From assembly GCF_041765605.1 (NCBI RefSeq), contig NZ_CP168900.1, positions 2,915,729-2,979,728 of the forward strand: 64,000 bases of DNA, read 5' to 3'. The position numbers and the translations under genes are program-made. The stretch is from Listeria monocytogenes (GTDB lineage Bacteria > Bacillota > Bacilli > Lactobacillales > Listeriaceae). Of the stretch, positions 53,911 through 63,496 are shown piece by piece. The notes under the pieces were generated by a model. It was not told the origin of the DNA and searched no databases. It saw nothing but the letters and a program-made list of their open reading frames with translations. Every line of letters begins with the position of its first letter. Position 1 is the stretch's first letter.

Positions 53911-54225
53911 TTATGCTAAATAGAAAACTTCTTTTAAATCTACCGCAACCGGGCTGTTATTAGGATTTGATTTCATAATTGGAGCCATATATTTCCACCA
54001 CTTTTGACAAATTTCTGTTTCTGCTATTTTGTCATAAATGGCTTTATCCTCGACTTCCACATAAGCAAATAATGTATCCGTCTTTTCTTCTAGAAATATC
54101 GAATAGTTAGCTGCTCCATGTGCTTTTAAAGCCTCTTTCATTTCTGGCCAAAGTTCGTCGTGTCTTTTTTTATATTCTTCTTGATTACCAGGATATAAAT
54201 ACATAATAGATGCCACTCGTTCCAT
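53911..54225 (-). CDS. rhaM: L-rhamnose mutarotase
   Basis: The 104-residue protein interconverts L-rhamnose anomers. It begins [20 protein letters not shown] and contains [21 protein letters not shown] and [12 protein letters not shown], the RhaM (YiiL) signatures with catalytic His and paired Trp. It is the last gene of the operon, 12 bases after rhaD. Confidence 0.95.
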
Positions 54226-54237
54226 TATTGTTACCTC

Positions 54238-55065
54238 CTAATTATTTAAATAACCTGCCTTTGCTTCAACGCTAAATCTTTCACCAAGTGCTTTCAATTG
54301 TTCATCTGTAATCGCTTGTTTAATACCGCCTTGTGACATCACAATAGTATAAACTTCTGCTGCTTTCTCCGCGGTTTCAATTAATCCAAATGTTTCATCC
54401 ATTGATTTTCCCGCACCATAAATCCCGTGATGTGGCCAAACGATTAAACGATTTTCCTTCATTTTTTCAGATGTAGCTTCTCCAATTTCATTCGTACCAG
54501 GAACCAGCCAAGGAATAATCCCAACCCCTTCTGGAAAAACGACTAAACATTCCGTACACATTTGCCATAAAGTTCTTGTGAATTCTCGTTCCGTTAGCTC
54601 ATGTGTAAATGTCATCGCGAGCAAATGAGTAGCGTGACAATGCATAACAACGCGGTTTTCCGGATCCACAGAAAGTCTTGCAATGTGACTCATAAAATGC
54701 GCTGGAAGTTCACTCGTTGGTAGTCCGCCGTCTGTATAGCCCCACAACAAATGAACTGCTTTCCCGTCTTCACTTACTTGAATTACACCTAAATTCACAG
54801 CTGGAGCTTCTTCAACATTTTTAAAATATTTACCCGAACCAGTTACTAAGAAATACTTGCCAGCAAGCTTTTCACCGTCAAAGTCCATTGGAATTGTGCG
54901 GATGATTTGCTTTACATCTAAATATTCCACAACTTCTTTTTCATCCAACAAATAAGTGATATTGCCACCGTTTCTTTCATCCCAGCCTAACCGGTATAAA
55001 TTTGAAGTAGTTTTCGCCATTTCCTTAATAAAAACAGCATCCATTATATCCTTTGTCATCGTCAC
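54238..55065 (-). CDS. rhaD: Rhamnulose-1-phosphate aldolase
   Basis: RhaD splits L-rhamnulose-1-P into dihydroxyacetone phosphate and L-lactaldehyde. The 275-residue class II aldolase has [16 protein letters not shown], the zinc motif [11 protein letters not shown] (His pair) and [15 protein letters not shown]. Six bases separate it from rhaA. Confidence 0.95.
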   Translation of the reverse strand: MTMTKDIMDAVFIKEMAKTTSNLYRLGWDERNGGNITYLLDEKEVVEYLDVKQIIRTIPMDFDGEKLAGKYFLVTGSGKYFKNVEEAPAVNLGVIQVSEDGKAVHLLWGYTDGGLPTSELPAHFMSHIARLSVDPENRVVMHCHATHLLAMTFTHELTEREFTRTLWQMCTECLVVFPEGVGIIPWLVPGTNEIGEATSEKMKENRLIVWPHHGIYGAGKSMDETFGLIETAEKAAEVYTIVMSQGGIKQAITDEQLKALGERFSVEAKAGYLNN

Positions 55066-55071
55066 TATCTC

Positions 55072-56334
55072 CTATCTTTTTAGTAATACATCTTCTTCAT
55101 AAGCTTTTACTTCTTTCAACCAGTCCAAGCCAACTGGGACACCATTAATTTCACAGAAGTAGTTCCATACATCGCCAAATGGGAAGTCTTTCAATTCTTC
55201 AGTAATTGCCATACGAGATGTAAAGTCATTTTCCAGTTCCATTTTTTTCAAATCAGCTGTAGGTTCTAAAAGGGCTTTAAGTAATGATTTTTGCGTATTT
55301 CTAGTTCCAACAACCCATGCAGCAATCCGATTGATTGTTGCGTCGAAGAAATCAAGACCGATATTTGTAATCCCAAGTAAATCATTGCGCACCAATTCGC
55401 GACCAATTTCAATTAATTCATCATCCATAATCACCACATGGTCACTATCCCAGCGGACTGGACGACTCACATGTAACATGACGCCTTTACTGAAAAGTGC
55501 TAAAGAAGACAATTTATTAGAAATAACTTCAGTTGGATGGAAATGTCCCGCATCCAAGCAAATCAATTTGTCCCGCGTAATTCCGTAACCCATATAAAAT
55601 TCATGCGAACCAACTGTATAAGCCTCTGCTCCTAAACCAAACAGCTTACTTTCTACAGCTTCTTGGGTATATTTTTCATCTAATTTTTCTGCAAAAACTT
55701 CATCTAAAGCTTCCATCAAACGTTTTCTCGGGGTGTAGCGATCAATCGGACAATCTTTTATACCATCCGGAACCCAAAAATTATTAATACTTGTTTGACC
55801 AAGTTCTTTCCCAAAGTACTCAGAAATTTTTCGCGAGCGTTTCCCGTGCTCTATCCAAAAATCGCGAACTTCTTTATCTGGTGAAGCTAAAGTGTAATTG
55901 TCTTTAAACATTGGATGTGAAAAGAAAGTTGGGTTGAAATCAAGACCCAAACCTTGTTCTTTCGCCCACTCTACCCATGGAGTGAAATGCTTAGGTTCAA
56001 TTTCATTTAAATCTACTTTTTCATCTGTATCTACATAAATTGCGTGTAAGTTAAGTTTATGTTTTCCAGGAATAAGTGAATAAGCTTTTTCCAAATCTTG
56101 GCGTAATTGCTTAGGAGTATGAGCCGCACCCGGATAATTCCCGGTCGCCATGATTCCGCCTGTAAGTTCGCCGTCTGGATTTAAGAAACCTTTAACATCA
56201 TCGCCTTGCCAGCAGTGCATCGAAATTTTAATGTCTTTCAGTGTTTTAAGCGCTTTTTCCGTATCAACTCCAATTGCTTGATAACGTTCTTTCGCCACTT
56301 GATATCGTTTACTAATTTCTGTTTCTTGTCCCAT
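55072..56334 (-). CDS. rhaA: L-rhamnose isomerase
   Basis: RhaA converts L-rhamnose to L-rhamnulose. The 420-residue protein has ISMHCWQGDDVKGFLNP, GLDFNPTFFSHP, LDAGHFHPTEVISNKLSS and HVSRPVRWDSDHVV, which contain the metal ligands and active-site residues of the family. Length is normal and the start has AGGAGG a few bases upstream. Confidence 0.96.
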   Translation of the reverse strand: MGQETEISKRYQVAKERYQAIGVDTEKALKTLKDIKISMHCWQGDDVKGFLNPDGELTGGIMATGNYPGAAHTPKQLRQDLEKAYSLIPGKHKLNLHAIYVDTDEKVDLNEIEPKHFTPWVEWAKEQGLGLDFNPTFFSHPMFKDNYTLASPDKEVRDFWIEHGKRSRKISEYFGKELGQTSINNFWVPDGIKDCPIDRYTPRKRLMEALDEVFAEKLDEKYTQEAVESKLFGLGAEAYTVGSHEFYMGYGITRDKLICLDAGHFHPTEVISNKLSSLALFSKGVMLHVSRPVRWDSDHVVIMDDELIEIGRELVRNDLLGITNIGLDFFDATINRIAAWVVGTRNTQKSLLKALLEPTADLKKMELENDFTSRMAITEELKDFPFGDVWNYFCEINGVPVGLDWLKEVKAYEEDVLLKR

Positions 56335-56346
56335 TTTAAAAGCCTC

Positions 56347-57798
56347 CTAATTAAATTCAAGTACCTTAGTAAATCTTTCTTTTATTTCCTCAAATCTCAC
56401 ATCACCACAAGAAAATTCGCCAATTTCAAATGAATTTCGAATAATTTTTCTTCCCGCACGCATAGATTCGATTTCACCTTGATTAATCATTTGTACAACT
56501 AAATTTCCAATCGCCGTTGCTTCAGAAGGTCCCGCAAATACTTCTATCCCTGCAAGTTTAGCTGTTAATTGATTTAGCATAGCTACATTACTTCCTCCAC
56601 CGACAATATAAAGTTTTTCGATTTTCTTACCAGTAATTTCAGTCATTTTCTCCAATTCTAGTGCATAATAGAGTGCCAGACTTCCATACACACAATTTGT
56701 CAGTTCGCCAATCGTCTCCGGTATAGTTTGTCCAGTTTCTTGGCAATACAATTTAATCTCATCCACCATGTTTTCCGGGTTATTAAACCTGGCATCATTG
56801 ACATTAATAATTTGCTTGAAATAAGGATAATTACTCGCTTCCTCAGCCATCTCAGCAAAACTATGCTTATAGTCGTCCATGCGCGCAATTTCTTGAACAA
56901 TCCAAAGCCCCATAATATTTTTTAAAAAGCGATAAGTTCCATATGCGCCCCATTCATTCGTGTAATTTTCTTTAAAAGCTGCTTCGTTATTAATTGGCGC
57001 ACTTAGCTCCATCCCTATTAGCGACCAAGTCCCACTACTCAAGAATGCCCAATTTTCTCCTTCTGCCGGAGTTCCCACCACTGCCGAAGCTGTATCATGT
57101 GTTGCCACTGTCACTACATCACAATTAGGAATATCATACTCCTCTAGCCACTCCTCTTTTACTTTACCTAAATACGTACCTGCATCCGTCAGTGGTGCAA
57201 ATTTTTCCACATCAATGTTCAAATGCGAAAGTAAATCCTTATCAAATAATTGTTCTCGCAAGTTAAGCATTTGCGTAGTCGATGAATTGGTTGTTTCTGC
57301 CACCTTAACCCCCGTGAGGACATAACCAATATAGTCAGGAATCAACAAAATTTTCTCCGCTCGTTCTAGTAAATCTCGCTCTTCCACGTACAGCTGATAT
57401 AGAGTATTTAATTCCATAAACTGAATACCTGTTTTTTTATAAATATATTCTCGTGGATACTCACTCGTTAAATTCTGCACCGCATTTAAAGTTCGTTTAT
57501 CGCGGTAACTAATTGGATCTGCTAACTTCTCACCGGAAGCCCCTATCAAAACATAGTCAACGCCCCACGTGTCAATACCAAGCACACATTCCAAAATTCC
57601 TAGTTGCTTTACTTTTTCCAAGCCAATAAAGATTTCCTGCATCAGTTGATCAATTTCCCAGCGTTCGTGCCCATCTCGGTACGTAAAACCATTTTTAAAA
57701 CGGTGAATTTCTTCTAATTGTAATTTTTCATTCACCAATTTTCCTAGAATTAATCGACCACTTGATGCACCAATATCTACTGCAACATAATGTTTCAC
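56347..57798 (-). CDS. rhaB: Rhamnulokinase
   Basis: RhaB phosphorylates L-rhamnulose at O1. The 483-residue FGGY-family kinase begins [16 protein letters not shown] (phosphate 1 motif) and has [27 protein letters not shown] and the adenosine motif [15 protein letters not shown]. It lies 18 bases downstream of the transporter gene. Confidence 0.95.
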
Positions 57799-57816
57799 TG
57801 GTCTAGCTCCTTTTCT

Positions 57817-59085
57817 TTAATCAATTGTATTTCCGTAACGTTCCTTCGTAATATCATCAAGTGATCTGCCACGTGTTTTCGGCGCCCAAATTACACCGAT
57901 TAAAAGCGACACTGTAAGTAAACCAATCATAATTGTCCCCGCCACAGTAAAGCCAAGATTTGCCAAGATTACTGGGAAGACAATCGACCAGACACCTGTA
58001 CTACCACGAACTAAGAAAAACATCACGCCTTGAACCCCACCACGATATTTTGTTGGAAAAAGTTCTGTTGACCAAAGTGCGTAAAAAGCTTGTGCACCAA
58101 TCCCTGCTGAAATACCCCATAAAATAACAAATGTCCATAAACCAACCCAAGACATTCCAACAAAAGTAAGTACAACCCAAGAAGCAACTGCCATTAAAGC
58201 CCCTACAAAAAACAACCCACGATGACTTACTCGATCACCAAATTTAGCAAAGCCAAAGTATGTAGAAGCTGCTGTGAGTATCCATAATACAGCTTGCAAT
58301 AAATTCGCTTGTGTATTAGAAAGACCACCCACCGTTTCATATACAAACGGCATAAAGAATCCCATTGCACCCGCTACTAAATTCCAAAATAAGTACACAC
58401 CCACTAAGAAAAGTACTGATTTTACATTTACCATACTAGAAAATGCTGTTTTAAAAGGATGTTCCAAACGATTACCACTTTCTTTCATTTTCACTTGCTC
58501 CGCTTCCCAGTCCTTCGACTCCTCTAATTTACGTTGCAACTGCCAAGCAACAAACGCTACAATCAATAAAGATAAGAAAAGTAAGCGGTTACCTAAAAGT
58601 CCAAGTGGAGATACAATAATTCCTAAAGTAAAGATAATTGCTGGCCCACATGACCAAGCAAATTGAGATATACCAATATTTCTAGCTCTTATACTAGGAT
58701 CCGCCATTTCAGAAATATATGTCCATGAAGCCGGAACCCCAGCCCCAACAGAAAGACCTGTAACTAAAAATCCAATTAATAGCATTGGGAAATTCATTGC
58801 AAACATAATGATTGTAACCCCAAGCATATACACCAACATGTTATACGTATAAATAAATTTCCGTCCATATTTATCTGCTAAATGACCACCAATAAGTGCG
58901 CCAATTGCAGAACCAAACGCATTCGCGCTCACAGCCCCAAGTAATCCCACCGCAAAACTGCTAAGTCCGAATTGTGTTGCCCACAAAGTTAGTCCACTTG
59001 CTCCCGCTACAATACATCCAGAATCTAAATAGTTCGTCAAAGATACCGCTATCGTTCCTTTTTTACTTGTACTCGATCCAGCCAT
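57817..59085 (-). CDS. MFS sugar transporter, likely L-rhamnose uptake
   Basis: The 422-residue sugar-porter-type protein has about 12 membrane segments, GGHLADKYGRKFIYTYNML and PTKYRGGVQGVMFFLVRGSTG (matching the PESPR/RG-type loops of the family). It is the first gene of the rhamnose operon and the only transporter in it, so rhamnose is the likely cargo; this is unrelated to the E. coli RhaT family. AGGAGGG precedes the ATG. Confidence 0.85.
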   Translation of the reverse strand: MAGSSTSKKGTIAVSLTNYLDSGCIVAGASGLTLWATQFGLSSFAVGLLGAVSANAFGSAIGALIGGHLADKYGRKFIYTYNMLVYMLGVTIIMFAMNFPMLLIGFLVTGLSVGAGVPASWTYISEMADPSIRARNIGISQFAWSCGPAIIFTLGIIVSPLGLLGNRLLFLSLLIVAFVAWQLQRKLEESKDWEAEQVKMKESGNRLEHPFKTAFSSMVNVKSVLFLVGVYLFWNLVAGAMGFFMPFVYETVGGLSNTQANLLQAVLWILTAASTYFGFAKFGDRVSHRGLFFVGALMAVASWVVLTFVGMSWVGLWTFVILWGISAGIGAQAFYALWSTELFPTKYRGGVQGVMFFLVRGSTGVWSIVFPVILANLGFTVAGTIMIGLLTVSLLIGVIWAPKTRGRSLDDITKERYGNTID

Positions 59086-59110
59086 TCTTTTAACCCTCCT
59101 ACTTATTTTA

Positions 59111-59157
59111 GTTAAGCGCTTACTTTATATTAAACAATTAATGATTGCGCTTTACAA
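59111..59157 (-). promoter_or_regulatory. Rhamnose operon promoter with cre-like site
   Basis: TTGTAA (59152-59157), 17 bp, TTTAAT (59129-59134) on the minus strand. GTTAAGCGCTTACT (59111-59124) just downstream fits a CcpA cre site positioned as a roadblock. The weak -35/-10 pair suits an activator-dependent promoter. Confidence 0.65.
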
Positions 59158-59207
59158 TATCCTGTGTTTATAATTAAAGTATCAAATTTACAGAAGGAGA
59201 TTGTGAA

Positions 59208-60188
59208 ATGGAAGCGCTTAATAAAAAATTGTTTCGTCTAAATTCAAAAGAAAAAATCCAAAAAAGCACTGGCACTTTTGTTCCCGATTTACCCAATGGA
59301 TCCTTTTTAAAAGAGAACGGCAGTATGGAGTTATTAAATGATTATTTCTTCAAAAACAAAGACATTTATATAAGCAAACACAACCGATTTGCGGACTATC
59401 CTTATCATACACACCAATTTCTTGAGCTAAATTACATGTATTCAGGAAGCTCCGAACAAGTCATTGAAGGAAATAAAGAAACTTTACATGAAGGAGAACT
59501 TTTACTTTTAGACAGCGGCTGCCATCATTCCATCAAAGCAACAGGCGAAAAAGACATTCTCATTAACATCCTTTTCCGTGACCAACAAATCAGCCTAGAA
59601 TGGCTAACGAGTATAAAGAAAAAAAACAGCCTTCTATTCGACTTTCTTCTTCATTCCAGCGTAAGCGAGCAATCTTTAAAGAAATATATTATTTTTCAAA
59701 GTGCGCAAATTCCGCATATCCAACAAATTTTAAACCAAATTATCACAGAGTATTTTTTAGAAGAAGAATTTTCATCACGAATTATCACTCTTTATTTGCC
59801 AATTCTGTTCACTGAACTGGTACGTAAATGTGATACATATTTAGCTGATGACCTTACCAACTCACAATCAAGCACCACTTCCACCGTGCTCGAAGTTATT
59901 AAGCTTATAGAATCCAACTATCGCACAATCACATTAACAAGTGCCGCGGATACATTAGGTTACAATAAAAATTACCTCAGTAACTTTATTAAAAAAAATA
60001 CCAATTTCACTTTTACCGAACTAGTCAATAAACAAAAAATGCTCGCAGCAAATCTTTTAATTGAAACCACTTCCACTCCAATTGAGTTGATTATTGAAAA
60101 AGTTGGCTTTAGTAACAAGACTTACTTTTACTCCTTATACAAAAGAACTTTCAATCTATTACCCAATGAAGTAAGAAATAAAAAATAA
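59208..60188 (+). CDS. AraC-family activator of the rhamnose operon
   Basis: The 326-residue protein has an N-terminal cupin sensor (YHTHQFLELNYMYSGSSEQVIEG) and a C-terminal AraC domain (ITLTSAADTLGYNKNYLSNF; PIELIIEKVGFSNKTYFYSLYK). It is divergent from the operon, as expected for a rhamnose-responsive activator. The sequence resembles the RhaR/RhaS class only at domain level. The ATG follows AGAAGGAG. Confidence 0.9.
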   Translation: MEALNKKLFRLNSKEKIQKSTGTFVPDLPNGSFLKENGSMELLNDYFFKNKDIYISKHNRFADYPYHTHQFLELNYMYSGSSEQVIEGNKETLHEGELLLLDSGCHHSIKATGEKDILINILFRDQQISLEWLTSIKKKNSLLFDFLLHSSVSEQSLKKYIIFQSAQIPHIQQILNQIITEYFLEEEFSSRIITLYLPILFTELVRKCDTYLADDLTNSQSSTTSTVLEVIKLIESNYRTITLTSAADTLGYNKNYLSNFIKKNTNFTFTELVNKQKMLAANLLIETTSTPIELIIEKVGFSNKTYFYSLYKRTFNLLPNEVRNKK

Positions 60189-60215
60189 GAGTACTGCATT
60201 AATCGCAGTACTCTT
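60187..60215. terminator. Bidirectional terminator
   Basis: Perfect 11-bp stem AAGAGTACTGC/GCAGTACTCTT with a 7-base loop between the converging AraC and ASCH genes. Confidence 0.9.
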
Positions 60216-60219
60216 CTAT

Positions 60220-60235
60220 TGTTTCACGTGAAACA
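60220..60235. promoter_or_regulatory. parS site 6
   Basis: Perfect TGTTTCACGTGAAACA directly before the ASCH stop codon; the site closest to the origin in this window. Confidence 0.93.
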
Positions 60236-60237
60236 TT

Positions 60238-60699
60238 CTATTTATAAACAACTTCAAACTCTTCACAAACCACTAGAGCATCTTCTTCAAATGGAATACC
60301 GAGTTCTACACATTCATTACTGAAAAAGGATGTATGTACTTCTCGCCAATATTCTAGCGTTCTGTCACCTTCTCCTTCCAAATAAGCAAACGTTTCAGGT
60401 ACTTCATTAAAAGGCATAATTGTTACGTTTATTAATTTGATAATTCCTATAGCTTCTTCTTCTCCATCTAAAAGTACAACATGGGAACCAACAGACGGCA
60501 TCGTTTCCCCGCCTTGATCATACCAATAGAACAAGCTGCTCGTGCCGGTTTTTATCCCATCCATAACAAGCCCACCAAGTTCATTTGCCATCTGAGCAGA
60601 GTTACCAAATGCCCATGCCTCAAACTTACTTGAAATCATCGGGTGTTCTGTACGGTATTTCTGCCACATTTCATTAACTGAATCCTTATAAATCGCCAT
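60238..60699 (-). CDS. ASCH-domain protein
   Basis: The 153-residue protein has GIKTGTSSLFYWYDQGGE, then VGSHVVLLDGEEEAIGIIKL and the late YLEGEGDRTLEYWREVHTSFF, which match ASCH domains (PUA-like, proposed RNA binding; one E. coli member hydrolyses N4-acetylcytidine). The role here is not known. It has its own AGGAGG site and is separated from the jag operon by a terminator. Confidence 0.85.
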   Translation of the reverse strand: MAIYKDSVNEMWQKYRTEHPMISSKFEAWAFGNSAQMANELGGLVMDGIKTGTSSLFYWYDQGGETMPSVGSHVVLLDGEEEAIGIIKLINVTIMPFNEVPETFAYLEGEGDRTLEYWREVHTSFFSNECVELGIPFEEDALVVCEEFEVVYK

Positions 60700-60720
60700 T
60701 TAAGTATCCTCCTAAAAAAA

Positions 60721-60746
60721 GACTGAGGTTCGTTAAAACCTCAGTC
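60721..60746 (-). terminator. Terminator of the rnpA-yidC-jag operon
   Basis: GACTGAGGTT and AACCTCAGTC form a perfect stem; TTTTTTT follows on the minus strand. Confidence 0.92.
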
Positions 60747-60753
60747 TAAGAAT

Positions 60754-61374
60754 TTATTTCCGAACTGGCTTAATCACAATATAACGGTAAGGATCGCGTC
60801 CTTCAGAATGCGTTTCAATTTGTTCATTCTCGCTTAAAATAGCATGAATAATTTTTCTTTCAAATGAAGGCATTGGTTCTAAATGAACAGCGCGCTTCGT
60901 TTTAAGAGCTTTATCTGCCATTTTATTTGCTAAAATTACTAACGTTTCATGACGTCTTTCACGATAATCCCCTACATTAACAATAATGTTTTTGTATTGG
61001 CTCGTTGTTTTATTAGCAATTAATTGTGTTAAGTATTGAAGTGCATTAAGGGTTTGACCGTGTTTGCCAATTAGCATACCCAGGCTGTCACCTTTAATTT
61101 GCAACTTCACATCTTTTCCAACTTCTTCTACATCGATCGTGATTACTGCACCCATCTTGGTAGCAACATCTAAAAGATAATCAATCGCTACTTGGATACC
61201 ATCTTCTTTTTCAATTACTTTTACCATAGCCAGTCTCGAGCCAATTCCGAAAATACCTTTTTTACCTTCATCTAGAACTTCTACTTCGACCTTGTCGCGT
61301 GTTGTTTCTAAAGTGGATAATGCATTTTGGATTGCCTCTTCAACGTTTGAGCCTTGCGCAGTTATATCTCTCAC
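60754..61374 (-). CDS. jag: RNA-binding protein Jag (KhpB)
   Basis: The 206-residue protein has an N-terminal Jag domain (ITAQGSNVEEAIQNALSTLE; KKGIFGIGSRLA), a KH domain with IGKHGQTLNALQYLTQLIAN and a C-terminal R3H domain (FERKIIHAILSE... HSEGRDPYRYIVIKP). With KhpA it binds RNA and affects cell elongation in Firmicutes. Its start overlaps the yidC stop by 4 bases. Confidence 0.96.
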   Translation of the reverse strand: MRDITAQGSNVEEAIQNALSTLETTRDKVEVEVLDEGKKGIFGIGSRLAMVKVIEKEDGIQVAIDYLLDVATKMGAVITIDVEEVGKDVKLQIKGDSLGMLIGKHGQTLNALQYLTQLIANKTTSQYKNIIVNVGDYRERRHETLVILANKMADKALKTKRAVHLEPMPSFERKIIHAILSENEQIETHSEGRDPYRYIVIKPVRK

Positions 61375-62234
61375 TTTCTTTTCTTACCTCCTTTTTTGGA
61401 AGCTTTCATGTTAGCTGCTTTTTTCTTCAAACGATCTTCAGCAAGTTGAGCAGCTGCCAGCGCCTCCTGTTCACGTTTGTTTTTAAAAGGATTATTAATT
61501 AAAAGTGTTTGGAATACGGTGAAAATGTTACCGATAATCCAGTATAGAGCAAGTGCAGATGGTAGTGTAATACCCATAAATAGAATCATTACTGGCATGA
61601 TGTAAACAATCATCGCCATTGATTTATTTTGCTGTGTTTGCCCCATCATAGAAATTTTCGATGATAAGAATGTTGTTAATGCCGCTACAACCGGTAAGAT
61701 GTAATATGGATCCGGATTTCCCAGTTGCATCCATAAGAATGAATCGGTTTTGATCTCTGCCGTTCTACTGATTGCTTGGTAAAATCCTAGTAGAATTGGC
61801 ATTTGAATTAATAATGGTAAACAACCCATCATTGGATTTACGCTATTTTCTTGATATAGGCGCATTGTTTCTTGTTGTAATTTTTGTTTTGTTTCATTAT
61901 CTTTAGACGAGTATTTCTCTTGTAGTTCTTTGATTTTCGGTTGTAAATTTGTCATGGCTTTTTGGCTTTTCAGCTGTTTGATCATTAAAGGCATGATAAG
62001 TAGACGGATTAAAATGGTAACAACGATAATTCCGACTGCATAACTTCCCCCGAATAAATCGGAAAACCATGTAATAGTCCAGGATAATGGGAATACAATG
62101 TAGTGACTCCAAAATCCAGTTGATTCTGATGTAATTGGATCAGTTGAATAGCCACAACCCGAAAGTACAGCCATTAATCCGATTACAAGACTTGCGATGA
62201 GCAACTTCTGTTTGAATCGCTTTTTCTTCTTCAA
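61371..62234 (-). CDS. yidC: Membrane protein insertase YidC (SpoIIIJ type)
   Basis: The 287-residue protein has a lipoprotein signal with LSGC near residue 27 and five membrane segments. VTILIRLLIMPLMIKQLKSQ carries the conserved hydrophilic-groove Arg, and NPMMGCLPLLIQMPILLGFYQAIS is the second core motif. The basic C-tail KKAANMKASKKGGKKRK fits ribosome contact. It acts in insertion of membrane proteins, with or without Sec. Confidence 0.96.
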   Translation of the reverse strand: MKKKKRFKQKLLIASLVIGLMAVLSGCGYSTDPITSESTGFWSHYIVFPLSWTITWFSDLFGGSYAVGIIVVTILIRLLIMPLMIKQLKSQKAMTNLQPKIKELQEKYSSKDNETKQKLQQETMRLYQENSVNPMMGCLPLLIQMPILLGFYQAISRTAEIKTDSFLWMQLGNPDPYYILPVVAALTTFLSSKISMMGQTQQNKSMAMIVYIMPVMILFMGITLPSALALYWIIGNIFTVFQTLLINNPFKNKREQEALAAAQLAEDRLKKKAANMKASKKGGKKRK

Positions 62235-62274
62235 ATTGATGTAACCTCCAATTTCGCCTTTTTAAAATTCCCAC

Positions 62275-62634
62275 TCACTTTGAATTGTTTGGTTTTTGCT
62301 TTAAAACACGCCCCACTTTTAAAACATGAATCAAACTTTTCTTTACTTCATGAAAATCCATATTGGCCGCCGGTTTTCTGGCGATGATAATATATTCATT
62401 TTCAGGATTGATTTGGCTTTCTAGTTCATGGAATGATTGTCTTATGTAGCGTTTAATTCGATTTCGACAGACAGCGTTTCCAATTTTTTTACTAACTGAT
62501 AAACCAATTCGAAAATGAGTCGATCCTTCTTGCTTTAAAGTATAAACAACAAATTGACGGTTAGCAAAAGATTTTCCTCTTCGGAATACTTTTTGAAAAT
62601 CGTCATTTTTTTTAATTCTATATTTTTTTTTCAT
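62275..62634 (-). CDS. rnpA: Ribonuclease P protein component
   Basis: The 119-residue basic protein has [22 protein letters not shown] and the RNR signature [17 protein letters not shown], typical of RnpA, which assists RNase P RNA in 5' tRNA maturation. It lies between rpmH and yidC as in most bacteria; a hairpin separates it from rpmH. Confidence 0.97.
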   Translation of the reverse strand: MKKKYRIKKNDDFQKVFRRGKSFANRQFVVYTLKQEGSTHFRIGLSVSKKIGNAVCRNRIKRYIRQSFHELESQINPENEYIIIARKPAANMDFHEVKKSLIHVLKVGRVLKQKPNNSK

Positions 62635-62689
62635 ACATTCTCCATCTTCTTACATATCTTAGTATAAGGCCGTTTGACTCAGGGATTTT

Positions 62690-62723
62690 TCAAAAAAAAA
62701 ACCACTGAGTCGTTTTCAGTGGT
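62690..62723 (-). terminator. Attenuator/terminator between rpmH and rnpA
   Basis: ACCACTGA and TCAGTGGT form an 8-bp stem directly after the rpmH stop, followed on the minus strand by about ten T. Partial readthrough would keep rnpA and yidC below rpmH. Confidence 0.88.
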
Positions 62724-62858
62724 CTACGCAGATAAAACTTTTCTTCCTTTACGACGACGACTTGCTAAAACTCTACGTCCGTTTTTAGTACTCATACGCG
62801 TACGGAAACCATGCACTTTTTTTCTTTTACGTTTACTTGGTTGATATGTTCTTTTCAT
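62724..62858 (-). CDS. rpmH: 50S ribosomal protein L34
   Basis: A 44-residue protein, [20 protein letters not shown], then [20 protein letters not shown], ending VLSA; the sequence is unmistakable for L34. The ATG at 62858 is preceded by GGGAGGTG. It is the first gene of rpmH-rnpA-yidC-jag. Confidence 0.98.
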   Translation of the reverse strand: MKRTYQPSKRKRKKVHGFRTRMSTKNGRRVLASRRRKGRKVLSA

Positions 62859-62915
62859 TAATTACACCTCCCATGAAAGGGTCCAATCGAATTTATCTAT
62901 TAGACAGTCTTAGAT

Positions 62916-62944
62916 ATTGTACGTGAACTGGTCATTTTTGTCAA
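62916..62944 (-). promoter_or_regulatory. rpmH promoter
   Basis: TTGACA (62939-62944), 17 bp, TACAAT (62916-62921) on the minus strand; a near-consensus vegetative promoter. Confidence 0.85.
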
Positions 62945-63025
62945 TACTATTTAGACGAATTTCTATTTAGACTCCGTTCACTATCATATCATATTTTTAT
63001 AGCGAGAAAAACCATTTTTCGAAAA

Positions 63026-63496
63026 TTATTGTGACAAATAGATATATTTTTCTCTCGTGGTGTCTGGAATAGTAATTTCTCGACCAGAAACCTCTACTAA
63101 ATATTTAGCAAACTCCCCGATTTTCTCAAATTCAGCAGGATACTCAAAAATTAGTTTTTCCTTTATTAAATAGTTATCAACGTAATGGCTTGTTTCTGGC
63201 TGAAATGATAAAAGACCTTCTATAAAACGAATAACTTTAGTAAATTTTGGAATTTCCTGTTCTTCTTCTAAATCGGTAAAGTGAAAAAACATCGTGTAAA
63301 TATGATTTTTTTTGATATTCACTGAAAAAGCTTCTTTATTTATATTACTTTTTGCAAATACCTTAAAATCATCAATTTCTGCTGGTTCCCGTTTGTCGTG
63401 AATTAATAAGTATCCAAATACGTCGTCAATATTCCCGTTTTGTATAACTCGATAAAATTCTGTATCTCTCGTTTTCAAAAGCCGTTGAAATATCAT
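63026..63496 (-). CDS. Hypothetical protein between rpmH and the origin
   Basis: I do not recognise this 156-residue protein. It is soluble, mixed alpha/beta and acidic-to-neutral, with no signal peptide or membrane segment; IHDKREPAEIDDFKVFAKSN and VIRFIEGLLSFQPETSHYVD are its most distinctive stretches. GAGG precedes the ATG at suitable distance. It lies in the same orientation as rpmH, ending about 80 bases before the rpmH promoter. Its place directly beside the DnaA-box cluster is unusual, since I recall no gene between rpmH and dnaA in Bacillus. Confidence 0.65.
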   Translation of the reverse strand: MIFQRLLKTRDTEFYRVIQNGNIDDVFGYLLIHDKREPAEIDDFKVFAKSNINKEAFSVNIKKNHIYTMFFHFTDLEEEQEIPKFTKVIRFIEGLLSFQPETSHYVDNYLIKEKLIFEYPAEFEKIGEFAKYLVEVSGREITIPDTTREKYIYLSQ

